Part shown: piece after piece, positions 32,053 to 43,562 of the stretch
Layout: each line of letters opens with the position of its first letter
Numbering within the stretch: the first letter of the stretch is position 1
Assembly: GCF_033115175.1 (NCBI RefSeq)
Contig: NC_084835.1
Span: forward strand, 84,503,948 to 84,567,947
Length of the DNA: 64,000 nt
Direction of reading: 5' to 3'
Source of the DNA: Lepus europaeus
Taxonomy: Eukaryota > Chordata > Mammalia > Lagomorpha > Leporidae
Position numbers and translations under genes: made by a program
The notes under the pieces: generated by a model
The model's database searches: none
The model's input: the letters and a program-made list of their open reading frames with translations, nothing else
Told to the model about the DNA's origin: nothing

Positions 32053-32961
32053 TACACGGAGGATCTCTGTGAGACCTCAGAGAAAAGGAAGTGTCATCAA
32101 AGAAGGAGACACTTGGGGCTGGTGCCGTGGCTCACTTGGTTAATCCTCCGCCTGCGGCACCTGCATCCCACATGGGCGCCAGGTTCTAGTCCTGGTTGCT
32201 CCTCTTCCAGTCCAGCTCTCTGCTGTGGCCTGTGAAGGCAGTGAAGGATGGCCCAAGTGCTTGGGCGCCTGCACCTGCATGGGAGACCAGGAGGAAGCAC
32301 CTGGCTCCTGGCTTCGGATCGGTGCAGCGCCGGCTGTAGTGGCCATTTGGGGCATGAACCAATGGAAGGAAGACCTTTCTCTCTGTCTCTCTCACTGTCT
32401 AACTCGATCTGTCAAAAAAAAAAAAAAAAAAAAAAAAGGAGACACTCTTCTCTGAAGGGAGAGGAGAACATCCTGTTTGCTTATGGCCGTGTCCAAATAC
32501 CGATGGAGTCTATGGTCACAAAAGGCCTCCATAGCCCTGGCAGTCCACGATAAGAGCCTCAGATGATCACTGACATCATAAAAAAAGAGTGTTAATTATT
32601 AAAGTAACAGCAGTCACTGTGCACCTGCTCCCCAGGTAGGACCTCTGTCTCTATTAAATTGAAATATGAGAATCAACTGCAAATTCTGTCCCCAAACTGT
32701 AGTTGTGTGTGGGTGTGGGGGCAAATTGTTGAAATCTATGATTAGCATAGAGTTGATCCTCTGTATATAAAGTCATACTAAAAATGATCCATAATGAAGA
32801 AGGAGAAGGGAGAGGGAATGGGAGATGGGATGGGAGTGGGGTGGGGGGCATGGGGGAAAGAACCACTGTATTCCTAAAGTTGTATCTATGTAAAAATGCA
32901 TTCATTAAATAAAATAAATAAAAAAATAAATAAATAAAAGAAAAAAATAAAATAAAAACAA
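32053..32961 (+). mobile_element. 5'-truncated L1 (3' UTR only) with 13-bp TSD
   Basis: Pieces 32053-32113 and 32447-32961 read as a rabbit-type L1 3' UTR: GGTCACAAAAGGCCTCCATAG, GATCACTGACATCATAAA, GTCACTGTGCACCTGCTCC, the G-rich GGGATGGGAGTGGGGTGGGG, and an AATAAA-rich tail. The target duplication AGAACAGAGGTTA is perfect at 32040-32052 and 32962-32974. A CSINE at 32114-32435 is inserted in it. No ORF is present. Confidence 0.9.
32114..32435 (+). mobile_element. CSINE inserted in the L1 3' UTR
   Basis: Head GGGGCTGGTGCCGTGGCTCA, B box GGTTCTAGTCCTG, body and a pure A-tail of more than 20 bases. The target duplication AAGGAGACACT is at 32103-32113 and 32436-32446. Confidence 0.95.
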
Positions 32962-32962
32962 A

Positions 32963-33100
32963 GAACAGAGGTTAGCAGACTTTTGTAAAGAGCCAGGCAG
33001 TAACTGTTTTCAACTCAGCGGCAGCCATTGTGGTGTAGGAGCTGGAATGCATGGGCAAGGTGGACTTGGCCGTGGTCGGCCGGTCCCTGTTTAGACAATG
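32963..33100 (-). repeat. Probable hAT-type DNA transposon relic
   Basis: CAGAGGTTAGCAGACTTTTG, TGTAAAGAGCCAGGCAGTAA and the terminal-like GTCGGCCGGTCCCTGTTTAG area resemble one end of an old non-autonomous hAT element common in mammals. The L1 target duplication includes its first bases. Confidence 0.5.
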
Positions 33101-33309
33101 ACGACCAGAAAGATAGTTATGTAAGAAGAGAGAAGATATTTATGTGCTGTCTGTCTCTGTGTGCGTAGATGTTTAACAAAGGACGCATATTCAGTGTAGA
33201 AGGGGATCTTCCTCCGAAATGCAGGAAAAGGCAGACAGGCCAGTAGGATGATGGGAAAAGACGTGAACAGGCCCTCCACTCAACCTGATACCCAAAGGGT
33301 CAATAAGTG

Positions 33310-34210
33310 TTGTTCATCACAGGAAAGCCATAGTGATATGTCTGCTCCCCACCAGAATGGTTAAAATTTAAAAGCATGGAGGCTGACGTTGTGGTGTAGT
33401 GGATAAAGCTGCCTGCTGGTGGCCTGGGAAAAGCAATGGAAGATGGCTTGAGTGCTTGGGCCCCTGCCACCCATGGGGAGATCTGGATGAAGCCCCTGGC
33501 TCTTGGCTTCAGCCTGGCCCAGTGCTGGCCATTGTGGCCAACTGGGGAGTGAACCAGCAGATGGAGGATCTCTGTTTCTCTGTGTGTATCTCTCCCTCTT
33601 TCAATAACTCTGACTTTCAAACTAAATGAAGCATAACACCAAGGGTTGACAAGCATGTGGAATGATAGGAACACTCACATACCCGCTTTTCAAAGCTCTG
33701 TGGCAGCTATGAAGCACAACATACACATGCTGTAAGGCTCAGCAGTTCCATGATTTAGTAGACGTCCAGCATGTATGTATACATATGTGCCCCAGAAGGC
33801 ATAGACAAGCACGTCTACAGTAGCAGTCGGGATGATGAGCAGTGCGATGTTCATCTGCAGGGGGAGGACAGTAGTAGTACGTTCATACAACAGAGAACGA
33901 TCTGGCACCAAAAATGAAGCACGCTTATGTAACAGTGTGGATGGCTCTTGCAGACGTATAGTTCAATGAAAGAAGCTGGACACAGACAACTACGTACCGT
34001 ATGTCAAGTTCAGGCCCAGAGTTGAGTTACGGTTTTCAAGTTCGGAGAGCAGTTGCTCCTGTGAGCAGGGGGTTTCAGTGACTGGCTGGGAGTGGTGGGA
34101 ACTCTGGGTGGCATGCAATGTCCTTATCCGTGGATGTGCTTACTGGGGAAATTCACTGGTTTGTATACTTTTGTAAATGTGTTCAACAGTGAAGTTTACT
34201 TTACAATAAC
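33310..34210 (+). mobile_element. Ancient L1M fragment (ORF2 end and 3' UTR)
   Basis: CTCCCCACCAGAATGGTTAAAATT, GCATGTGGAATGATAGGAAC, AGTTCCATGATTTAGTAGACG, TTCAATGAAAGAAGCTGGAC and GTTTGTATACTTTTGTAAATG follow the sense order of an old L1 3' region. It is heavily diverged and interrupted by the CSINE at 33378-33632. Confidence 0.75.
33378..33632 (+). mobile_element. CSINE with internal deletion
   Basis: Head GGAGGCTGACGTTGTGGTGT is joined to GTGGCCTGGGAAAAGCAATG, skipping the B-box region, then the usual body and GACTTTCAAACTAAATG tail. Confidence 0.88.
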
Positions 34211-34420
34211 GCGCAGAGATGATGCAAGCGCTCTGTATAGAGTCTCTGGGCTTTTGCCATTTGAGAGTTGACTCTATGGAGATGAGGGAGGGGACAATGA
34301 AGTCCCAGTAGTTCCTGAGATGCTCTGAGTTCAGGGTTACGCAGTGGCAGGCCTATCCTCAGCTCTGAGCACTCTGAGTAGCCCTGCCACTGGGAAACTG
34401 TGAAGTGGTTCCTGCGATTT

Positions 34421-34752
34421 TGAAAAGATATTTTATTTATTTATTTGAGTGACGGAACAAGAGAAGGAGAGACAGAGAGATAGCGATCTTCCATCCACTG
34501 ATTTGCTCCCCGAATGACCACAACGGCCAGGTCTGGGTCAGGCTGAAGCCAGGAGCCAGGAGCCAGGAAGTCCATTCAGGTCTCCCACAAGGGTGGCAGG
34601 AGCCTCAGCACTTGGTCCATCATCTGCTTCCTTCCCAGGCTCATTAGCAGGTTGCTGGATTGGAAGCAGATTATCTGGAACTCGAACCGGCACCCCAATA
34701 TGGGATGCTGGTGTTGCAGGCCGGCGCTAAACCTGCCGTCAACGCCTGGCCA
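34421..34752 (-). mobile_element. CSINE, older subfamily
   Basis: AAAAGATATTTTATTTATTT tail, GA block, CTTCCATCCACTGATTTGCTC, TCATTAGCAGGTTGCTGG, head near GCGCTAAACCTGCCG. Confidence 0.92.
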
Positions 34753-35384
34753 GAAATGGCTGTTTCTGCAGTTCTTTCTCCCCGTCTGACACCTCAAGCC
34801 ACGTGAACTCTGCTTTATCCCCAAGCCATGATGCTGGGGGTGTGCAGAGCCCCGTGGCCTGGGTGGCAGAAACCCAAGATGCCGTCTCCTCTCTTTTTTC
34901 CTGTCTCCCCACTCCTCTTTTCTTAGTCTACTGTAATGACTCAGAATTCTTGCTCGGGAGTCCACGCCCACAGATGAAAAAGACAGAAGGACATTTATCC
35001 AAAGGACAGCTGTAAATGACTATTTTGTAGACTGAGACACAGATGCTCAGACTCGATCCCAGACCCAGTGGGCAGTACAGCAGGCACTAAGCAGGCAGGA
35101 ATTCCCTTTTTGGGAGCTGAATGAAAAGACATGTTTTAGAAGTGGTATTCAGGGAAATAGAACATCATTGAGTAAAGCTGCCGTGTTCCTGTACGCCAGG
35201 GCAGCCTCGTCCCCGGGTCATTTATCTGAGCCATGGTACTGGGAGGGATCACTCAACAGTCAGCCCTGGTGGTCACGTCACAGTAAAAAGAGCCTTCTGC
35301 ACATACCAGGCTTGCAGTCTGGCCTCATCTCAGCAGTGGGGAGGTCGACGAGAGAGGCAACGAGAAACACTTAGGTTTATGGGA
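34753..35384. other. Intronic sequence, nothing recognised
   Basis: No gene or repeat family recognised. Confidence 0.4.
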
Positions 35385-36510
35385 TCAGAAAAATTCCAAT
35401 GTGCTTGCAGTCGCATGATGAGGCTGACTTTGGAAACAAGAAGTAAGCAGCACTGGTGAGGATGTAGAGCGAGGGTGCACTGTTAGTGGAATGTACATTG
35501 GTACAGCCACTGTGGACAACAGCACGGAGGTTCCGTCCAACAATACAGCTGCGTGTGATCCAGCAGTCTCACTACTGGGCAGGTGTCGGAGGGAAAGGAG
35601 ATCCGTCTGTCAAAGAGACATTTGCTGCACTGGTCACACAGCTGAGAAACAGAATCAACTCAGGTGCCCATCAGTAGAGGAGTGGATAAAGAAAATGCGC
35701 CATCTATGTGCAGTGAGGGGTGATGAAGTCCTGTCATTTGTGACAGCATGGAGAGTGCTGGGGGGTCTGATATTAAGTGAAGGAAGGCACAGAAAGACAA
35801 ATGCCTCGTGTTCCCACTTACACGTAGAAGATGGGAAAACGTGATCTTGTAAATAGTGGTTACCGGTGGCTGAAAAGGGCTGGTGGGGAGAGGGTAGCTA
35901 ATGGGTACTGGGGTACAATTGAGGAGGAGGAATAACTTAATTTTTAAATTAATTTATTTATTTTCATTTTATTTGAAAGGCAGAGAGAAAGAGAGAGAGA
36001 CTGTGAGAGAGATCTTCCATCTGCTGGTTTGCTCTCCAAATGCTTGCAAACAGCTAGGGTGGGGCCAGACTGAAGCCAAGAGCCCAGAACTCACATCCAG
36101 GTCTCCTGCATGGATGATAGGAACCCAAGTACCTGCGCCATCTCCCGCTGCTTTCCGGGATGCGTATTAGCAGGAGCCGAATCAGAATCGAAGTAGCTGG
36201 GAATCGAACCAGACGCTTGGAGTGTGGGCATGCCAGACAGCAACTTCACTGTTGCACCAAATGCCTGCCTCGAGGAGAGGCAACTTGTACTGTTCTTCAG
36301 CACAGGAGGGAGGCTTTGGTTAGTTATGTATTCAAGAGAGCTAGTGAGAGGATTTGGACTGTTTCTAACAGGAACAAATGATAAATACTTAAGGTGATGG
36401 ATATGCTCATTACCTGATGTAATCTTTACACATTACTCCACATTATATGCCACACTGTACCCCTATGTAATTTATGTGTCAATTAAAAAATGTGTTTCTG
36501 TGCAAGTTAA
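35385..36510 (+). mobile_element. Ancient L1M fragment (ORF2 end and 3' UTR)
   Basis: AGCACTGGTGAGGATGTAGAG, GGTGCACTGTTAGTGGAATG, CAGTAGAGGAGTGGATAAAG, TTACCGGTGGCTGAAAAGGG, GATAAATACTTAAGGTGATGG and a terminal GTGTCAATTAAAAAATG are in L1M order. The CSINE at 35939-36272 interrupts it. Confidence 0.8.
35939..36272 (-). mobile_element. CSINE inside L1M
   Basis: CATTTTATTTGAAAGGCAGAG, GA block, CCATCTGCTGGTTTGCTC, GTATTAGCAGGAGCC, head GTTGCACCAAATGCCTGCC. Confidence 0.92.
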
Positions 36511-37244
36511 AAAATTAGATCAACTTCAAAGCCTAAGTTTCTCTTTACATCCTGCTTGCTTTCAGTCTAATTAGCTAAGTTTAAAGTCTACTTCTCAAAA
36601 AAGTTGTCATGAAAGCATTTGGTCTTGGTTCCTAATTAGTGTTGCTCCTCATAGGTATTGAGTTGGAGTTGAGAATTCGTTCACTGATGTAATAGACAAT
36701 GTGGTTCAATGGTCCAGACCTTTCCCATGTATTTCATACCAGTAAAGGATTGAATATTGTTTTACTCCTTGAGAAAATAATCCTGAACTATTGGGTATGT
36801 GAAAAAGTCAAAAGAATGTCACAGGCTTAGCAAAGAGAGGCAGCAGGAGCAGGTGCACAGCCCCGCTTGCTTGCGTGCTTCTGGGTCTTGGCTCTGGTGT
36901 TTGAAATCCAGTGATTCAAGAGTTTTGCCCTTGCAGAGACCTGTTACCTTCCCACCAGCCAAAAATAGGCACAAAGTCAGTTGCTTTTTGTGGAATCATG
37001 ACCATTCTCTGAAATGGGAGATCTCCTTGCTAATTTGGGAAGCAGCCCAGGAGGCTCTCCAAGGAAGCCTGGGTGTTTCCTGATTCTCCCGGCGCCTGTG
37101 AGTTTCCCCAATAATGCTGAAACAGTTGAGGGCATCACCTTTATTTCCATTTTTAATAACCATGTTCAGCCAAGGTAAAGAAAATCCATTGAGGTGCTGG
37201 CAGAGCCCTGTTTATGGCATCAATGACTTTTGCAAACTTCCCAC
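36511..37244. other. Repeat-free intronic sequence
   Basis: A+T-rich single-copy-looking sequence with TCTAATTAGCTAAG at about 36568 and CCTAATTAGTG at about 36631. No gene seen. It is a candidate for conserved non-coding sequence, untested. Confidence 0.35.
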
Positions 37245-38130
37245 TTCATCCATTCAGTTATTGTTAACAACTGAGTGGCCGCCATGTGCTGAGCACCGGG
37301 GGTAGGGTGGTGGCCAAAGCAAAGTTCTTGACTTCATGGAGTGGCATTCTGGGGTGCGTGGGGGAGACAGAAGGTGTCAGTCAGGTGGTAAGGGGTATGA
37401 AGAGTAGGGCAAGTGATGGAGGGAGACAGGGATGCTGTTCTATTTGCAGTAGTGAAGGAAGGACTCTTACAGAAGGGGCATGAGAGCAGAGTCCTGGAAG
37501 AAAAGGGGGAGTAAGCCTCATGGCGGGAGGGCTGGCCAACATCCCAGGCAGTGGGAACAGCAGGTGCAAGGGTCCTGAGGTAGGAGTGTGCTTCGCATGT
37601 TTGAGCGACAGCCAGGAATGCACAGTGGTGGGGAATAAAGGGAAGAGTGGTGGCAGAGAGGCAGAGAGAGAAGGGGAAGATCATGTGTGGCCTTATGGGT
37701 ACTGTGCAGCTTTATAGTGGGCAGCCATGGGGGCGTGGGGCTATCAAGCAGCAGGGTTGCGACCTGACACACTACGAAGGATCCCTGTGGCAACCTCAGG
37801 AGGCTGCTGGTGGGAGGAGCCCAGAGATTCTGAATACATTCTGAAGTCAGACCTATAGGCTTTCCCAGTGGCTTGCAGTAGGATTGGGGGGAACTGGCTC
37901 AAGGCTGACTCAGGGGTGTTGGCTGGAGCAGCTGAGAGGACGCAGTTGCCCTTTCCTGGGTTAGGAGTCTTGGAGAGCAGGCATGGAGCTAGCTCAGTGT
38001 GGTTGGCTGGTAGACATCCAAGTGCAGAAGGCAGATAGGCAGGGGATTGTCAGTGTAGGTGCTCAGGGCAGAGCTGGGCAGTGGGGAGTCTGCAGAGATG
38101 GTCTTCAAAGCCAGGGAGTAAGTGCAGGGA
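37245..38130 (+). repeat. Long ancient mammalian interspersed repeat
   Basis: The order TGAGTGGCCGCCATGTGCTGAG, CAGTGGGAACAGCAGGTGC, AAGGGTCCTGAGGTAGGAG, GATCATGTGTGGCCTTATGG, GGGTTGCGACCTGACA, and AGACATCCAAGTGCAGAAGG recalls a long pre-eutherian repeat seen in many mammals. I am not certain of its class name (LINE or LTR). Confidence 0.5.
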
Positions 38131-38165
38131 AGGATGGGGCGAGGCTGAAGGTCATCACTCCCTCA

Positions 38166-38187
38166 AAACAATTCGTATTTGTTTGAA

Positions 38188-38226
<39 letters not shown>

Positions 38227-38459
38227 TCCCATGCATTGGTTCACTACCTAAATGCCTGCGACAGCTGGGGCTGAGTCAGGCCAAAGCTGAGAGCTGGGTA
38301 TTTAATCTGAGGTCTCATGTGGGTGGTAGGGACCCAGCTATTTGAGCCATCATCTGTTGCCTTCCCAGGTGCGCATTAGTAGGAAGCTGGAATTGGAAGT
38401 GTAGCTGGAACTTGAACTCAAGTGCAGGCATCTTGACCGCTGTACCGAATGTCCGCCCT
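38166..38459 (-). mobile_element. Old CSINE with (GA)n
   Basis: TTCGTATTTGTTTGAAAGGG, pure (GA)n at 38191-38220, CATTGGTTCACTACC, GCGCATTAGTAGGAAGCTGG, head GTACCGAATGTCCGCCC. Confidence 0.9.
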
Positions 38460-40922
38460 GTCGCTGTCCCCTACACTTGCCCCCAGTCTCCAGTTGCTGT
38501 TGATTTCAGTCCTTAAGGCATTTACCTAAAACCATGTCCATAGTCTCCTTCGTTGTCTGTTATCCCCAGAGCTACCTGGGAATCCTGGGGCTTGTCCCCT
38601 TGTGTCCCTGCCCTCGGAGGCCTCTGCTGCAGCCTGCGTCTACACAGCCTGCAGGTGAGGGTGTGGGTGCCTGTGTCCTGTGTGATGTGCTCACTTGCCC
38701 TGCCAGCCACTCTCATGTCCCAACGTCATGCTTACAAGCAAAGCAGTGGATGCTGTTTCTCTCTTCCTGTTCTGGGCCTTCACCATCCCTCCTACCCGGA
38801 ATCTACTCCCTTACCCAACGTTTTGTGATAGCCTGTTAGTTGTTGTGCCAAAAACTTGAAAAGGCTTATATCTTTAAAACCTAGCCCTAGAGATGGTGAA
38901 GCGGTGTCTGCTGTGTGATCCGGGCTGGGGCTCTCCGGTCTGGTCGCTGCTGGGATGGGGGTGGTGGTGGTGGTGGTGGTGGTTTGCAGGTGCTTCTGGG
39001 GAGATGCAGAGACGGAGTGGATGAGTGGAGTTCTAGCTGTGAAGGGGTGGAACTGGGCTGAAGAAGGGATGATGCTGGCTGGTCCTGTGGCCTTGTGCAG
39101 GGGTCATTAGATTGCCAGGAAGGCTACAGAAGTCTTTGGGATCCTCATGGATCCAACAGCCACATGCCAACGGGGGAGGGAATCCCAGGGAAGGACTTAG
39201 GAAGGGTGCCCAGAGCAGTACTGGGCTCATCCCCATCAGAGACTTAGGAAGGGCAAATAGCTTTTAGGAGTACTCACATAGTCAAGTCCAGTCAACTGAT
39301 AATGCCTGCTTTCCAGCCAGGTGTCTGAAGCAAGGATGCAGTGGTTGATTAGTCATGTCTACCGTGGGGCCCAGTGTTTGCCGTTCTTGTCTAGGAGGGT
39401 GTTTCTGATCTGGCTGAGGCTCCACTGAGTTTAGGAGTGCTTGGCACCCCCCATATACTGGCAGGGAGTCATGCTGTGTGAACTACCCACCCTCCCATCA
39501 AGTGAGATCTGATGTGAGAGTCACCAAGTTAGCTGCGAACTAACAAAATCTGTTAGTTTAAGAAAAAAATGAAGGAAGGCAAAAAGTTACAGGTTTCCTC
39601 CTTGTGGAGATGACCGCTGCTTTTGTTGTCGTCTGTGTTCTACATCGTGCGGTAAATCACACAGAAGCTTCCAGAGAAGCGAAAACAACACATCGGAGAG
39701 AAGAAATACCCAAAGTAATAAGAGATGCCCTCCGCCAAAAGGAAACAGGGTTTGTGAAAGTGTTGTTGAGTGCCCAAAGTGCTGTGTGCGTGTAATGAGT
39801 TGTTCCTGGGCATTGCCTGAGGAATACCAGCTCGGCCATCGTGCCACCAATTACAGAGCTGTCTTGCCTCGTTATGCTGCTTCCTGCAGTTAAGTCCTCC
39901 CCGGGGAGCACGGAGAGAACTCTTGCTGGAACTGGGTGCATCCTGGCTGGTGAAGGCTGAAGGGAGGGAGACGTGGCTTGCAGGATGGTCAGCCAGTGTA
40001 TCCAGCAGCGATCCAGCCTGGGAGAAGTGGACAGTGGCCTCCCACACCTGGCCTAGGGGAATTAGTTCCGGATGGGGAAGTCAACCTATTATCTAAAAGT
40101 GACTTTGCCTGTGGGGCAGCCTGCTGTTGCTGGGGGCATTCACCCAGATGGGAGGCCTCCTTGTGGAGCCTCATCAAGGTTTTTGGCGAATGCAGCAGCA
40201 GAGCTGGTATCTCTTCCCTGAGCACTGGGTGTCCAGAACCTGCCTGAGCCAGTGACCGGCGATGTGGCACAGGGCACCAGTGGGCTCAGGATTGAGCATG
40301 TTCACCCCGGGGCTGGCTGACCCTGTCCCTGCTGCCTCCTGAGCTCCCTGCCCCTTCAGTTCTGATGATGTCCAGACCCTAAACGCCTCCGGCTGCCAAT
40401 CTCTCTGTAAGATTTTGCATCTTTTGATGTGCTCCAAAGTGATGTGTATCCAAATAGTCCCTACTTGCCTTTGTAAACAGATGCAACATTGTAAAGAATT
40501 TCTTTGCTGGTGTTGCGTGGAGACAGGCAATGAAATACTTACTGTCAGTAAGTGTTCAGGAGCCTTTTGGGTTGTCTGATAATTCAGGAATGTTCAGGAG
40601 GAGGGTTTGAGTCCCTATTTTCAGCTTCTTTGTAGACTTAACTGACAAAAGAACTGAACTGATTCTTGCAAACTGCACTGGAAGTTCGTCTCTCTGCCTT
40701 ATCCAAGGCCCTTGTTCCTCTGAATACATGGACTTCAGTGGAGGAAAGAGGCAGAGTTTGCTGACCTGTCGCCCCTGAACCTGGGGGACTTCTGTGAGGT
40801 GGATGTTAGGGGCAGGATTCCTGCTTCCACTGTCTGAATCCAAACAGCAGGGGGAAATCACACATTAAACAGGAGATTTGTGTGAAGAATTATGAACCTG
40901 TGATACAAAAGTCTTGCTGAGG
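38460..40922. other. Intronic sequence without recognised mobile elements
   Basis: One of the longest stretches here without a CSINE. It has a (GGT)n at 38957-38984. Frames on both strands are short and overlapping; no gene family was recognised. Confidence 0.4.
38957..38984 (+). repeat. (GGT)n microsatellite
   Basis: About nine GGT units. Confidence 0.92.
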
Positions 40923-40923
40923 G

Positions 40924-41258
40924 GGCCGGCGCTGTGGCGTAGCAGATTAAAGCCAGGGCCTGCAGCGCCGGCATCCCAGATGGGCACCGGTTCGTGTCCC
41001 AGCTGCTTCACTTCTGATCCAGCTCCCTGCTAATGCACCTGGGAAAGCAGCAGTGGATGGCGTAAGTCCTTGAGCCTCTGCAACCACATGGGAGAGCTGG
41101 AAGAAGCTCCTGGATCCTGGCTTCAGATTGACTCAGCTCCGACTGTTGCGGCCATTTGGGGAGTGAACCAGTGGATGGAAGATCTCTCTCTGTCTCGACC
41201 TCTCTCTGTAACTCTGCCTTTCACATAAATAAGATAAACCTTAAAAAAAAAACACCCA
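40924..41258 (+). mobile_element. CSINE, full length
   Basis: Head GGCCGGCGCTGTGGCGTAGC, GCCTGCAGCGCCGGCATCCC, B box GGTTCGTGTCCC, body, CT block and CATAAATAAGATAAACCTTA tail. Confidence 0.94.
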
Positions 41259-42185
41259 GAGAGTCATGCTGGGGTCACAGGAAACTGTGCAGTCCCCCAG
41301 GGCCGAGGACACCTAAGGAAGGACACACCTGGAAGAGGCGCAAGCCTTGGTGGAGAAGGTGGGTGGCACTGACTTGGCTATCTGTGGTCACAGACAAGTG
41401 GGAAGCACCCGCAGAGTCCAGGGTTAGGCACTTGCAGATGTCGCGCCGTGTGGCACACTGGTACAGGCAGGAAGCCTGGGGTGCACCTGTCTGGAGGTGG
41501 GCATGAGTGAGAGGAGGGAACCAGCGTGCCTGCAGGCAGAAGGCTGGAGCCCCAGGTGTGTGGACTGAGTGGACTGTGCTAGGGCTAGGGGGTGCTGGGA
41601 GACAGCGCATTCTGATCTGGGTCGGGGCTGCTCCCCCAGATGTCCTCACGCCCCCTCCAGCAGCCACTTCCTCCTGCAGTGTTTTCTCCAGCCTGCACCC
41701 TCTGCTGAGAAAGCCTAACACGGAACTCTCTGCAAAGGAGAACTTCTAGAAGGAACTCCTCCAAGTATTGCAGAGTGTGTCTAGAGGGTGAATTTGGGGT
41801 CCAGAGGACACCCATTGTCACTAGCAAGCATGTTATGCCCCAGGATGTCTGTGACAGTGTAGGCTGTCCTTCCTCCAGGCTGCCGTTTGCTTCCGTGTGT
41901 GGCTCACACAGGGGCCGGCTCCTCCGGGAAGACCATAGCTTTGCTCCAGGAGCTGGGGCAGCTGTGAACAGAGGCCGATGGTGGGGGTTCGTGGAGACTT
42001 CAAGGTTCTATGTCAACTCCCCATTCGCCGTGTGTGCCTTTTGAATCGGACCATTATCTCAGTCCAAGGTCAGAGTTCCTGCCTTTGTGAGGCCTTGACT
42101 GGTCCTGCTTCCTCCAGGCGGCGTGTGTGAGCGCCTGCATGCTCTCCCTCTCGCTTTCTCTGGCCTTTTTTTGTGTGTATTAGCA
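41259..42185. other. Intronic sequence, nothing recognised
   Basis: No gene or repeat family recognised. Confidence 0.4.
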
Positions 42186-42300
42186 CCGCTGAGCACTTGT
42201 TAGACACTTAAAATTCTGGCCCTGCCCCACCTGCTGAATCAGCATGTGCTTTTCACAAGGTCTGGAGGCACATGAAAGATTAGGAGGCATTGACCAAACC
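42186..42300 (-). repeat. MER5-like hAT transposon relic
   Basis: TTGTTAGACACTTAAAATTC, GGCCCTGCCCCACCTGCTGA, ATCAGCATGTGCTTTTCACA and GGTCTGGAGGCACATGAAAG follow MER5-type non-autonomous hAT order in antisense. Confidence 0.55.
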
Positions 42301-42348
42301 ACATTGAGTGTATTAAAATACGTCAGTGTTTTGCTGATTACATTTTTA

Positions 42349-42648
42349 CAATATTTATTTATTTGAAAGACACAGAGAGAGAGAGATCTTCCATCTGCTT
42401 GTTCACTCTCTAAATGGACTCGATGGTTGGGGCTGGATAAGGCCAAAGCCAGCAGCCTGGAACTCCATCCAGGTCTCCCACATGAATGGCAGAGGCCCAT
42501 GTACTTGGACCATCTTCAGCTGCTTTTCTGGGTGCATTAGCAGGGAGCTGGACCAGAAGTGGAGCAACTTGGACACGAACCTGTGCTGGCATGGGATGCC
42601 AGTGTCACAGGCAGCATCTTAGCCTGTGATGCCACAACATCAGCACCA
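42349..42648 (-). mobile_element. CSINE with 15-bp TSD
   Basis: AATATTTATTTATTTGAAAG, GA block, CATCTGCTTGTTCACTC, body, head GCCACAACATCAGCAC. The target duplication CTGATTACATTTTTA is perfect at 42334-42348 and 42649-42663. Confidence 0.95.
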
Positions 42649-42867
42649 CTGATTACATTTTTAATAGTAGCTGTTCATTACACAACCAAATGGGAAGTAT
42701 AGAAAAGCCCAAAGAAGCAAGGGCACCCCAGTTCAGCAGCAGTGGCAAGTTCCTCAACTGGCTGTCTGGACATCGGAGTCCGTATGCCTGCCCAGCTTTG
42801 TCCTAGGGGCAGCTCTATTCATATGACCTGTTCCTGAGACAGAAGTCATGCTTTAAACAATGCCAGT

Positions 42868-43187
42868 GGGGCCGGCGCTGTGGCATGGCAGGTAAAGCCT
42901 CCACCTGCAGCGCCGGCATCCCATATGGGTGCGGGTTCGAGTCCTGGCTGCTCCACGTCCTATCCAGCTCTCTGTCATGGCCTGGGAAAGCAGTAGAAGA
43001 TGGCTCAGGTCCTTCGGCCCTTGGCACCCATGTGGGAGACCTGGAGGAAGCTCCTGGCTTCAGATCAGTGCAGCTCTGGCCATTGCAGCCATCTGGGAAG
43101 TGAACCATTGGATGGAAGACCTCTTTCTCTTCCTCTGCCTCTGTAACTCTTTCAAATAAATAAATAAATAAATCTTTAAAAAACCCC
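42868..43187 (+). mobile_element. CSINE, first of a same-site pair
   Basis: Head GGGGCCGGCGCTGTGGCATG, B box GGTTCGAGTCCTG, body, AAATAAATAAATAAATAAAT tail. The sequence ACAATGCCA stands before it (42857) and after it (43188). Confidence 0.95.
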
Positions 43188-43199
43188 ACAATGCCAAAT

Positions 43200-43553
43200 G
43201 GGGCTAGTGCTGTGGCATAGTAGGGTTAGGCCTCTGCCTACAGTGCAGGAATCCCATATAGGTGATGGTTTGAGTTCTGGCTACTCCACTTCTGATCCAG
43301 CTCTGTACTAATGCACCTGGGAGAGCAGCAGAAGATGGCCCAAGTGCTTGGGCCCCTGCAGCCAATGGGAGACCTGGATGAAGCTCCTGGTTCCTGGCTG
43401 TGGACTGGCTCAGCTCCTGCCATTGTGGCCATTTAGGGACTGAACCAGAGAATGGAAGACCTCTCTGTCTGTCTCTCCCTCTCTGTATCTGTAACTCTGC
43501 CTTTTAAATAAGTAAGTCTTAAAAAAAAAACAAAAACAAACAAACAAAAAAAA
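43200..43553 (+). mobile_element. CSINE, second of a same-site pair
   Basis: Head GGGGCTAGTGCTGTGGCATA, B box GGTTTGAGTTCTG, body and an A/CAAA-rich tail. It is bounded by ACAATGCCA (43188) and ACAATGCCC (43554), so it used the same target word as its neighbour. Confidence 0.93.
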
Positions 43554-43562
43554 ACAATGCCC

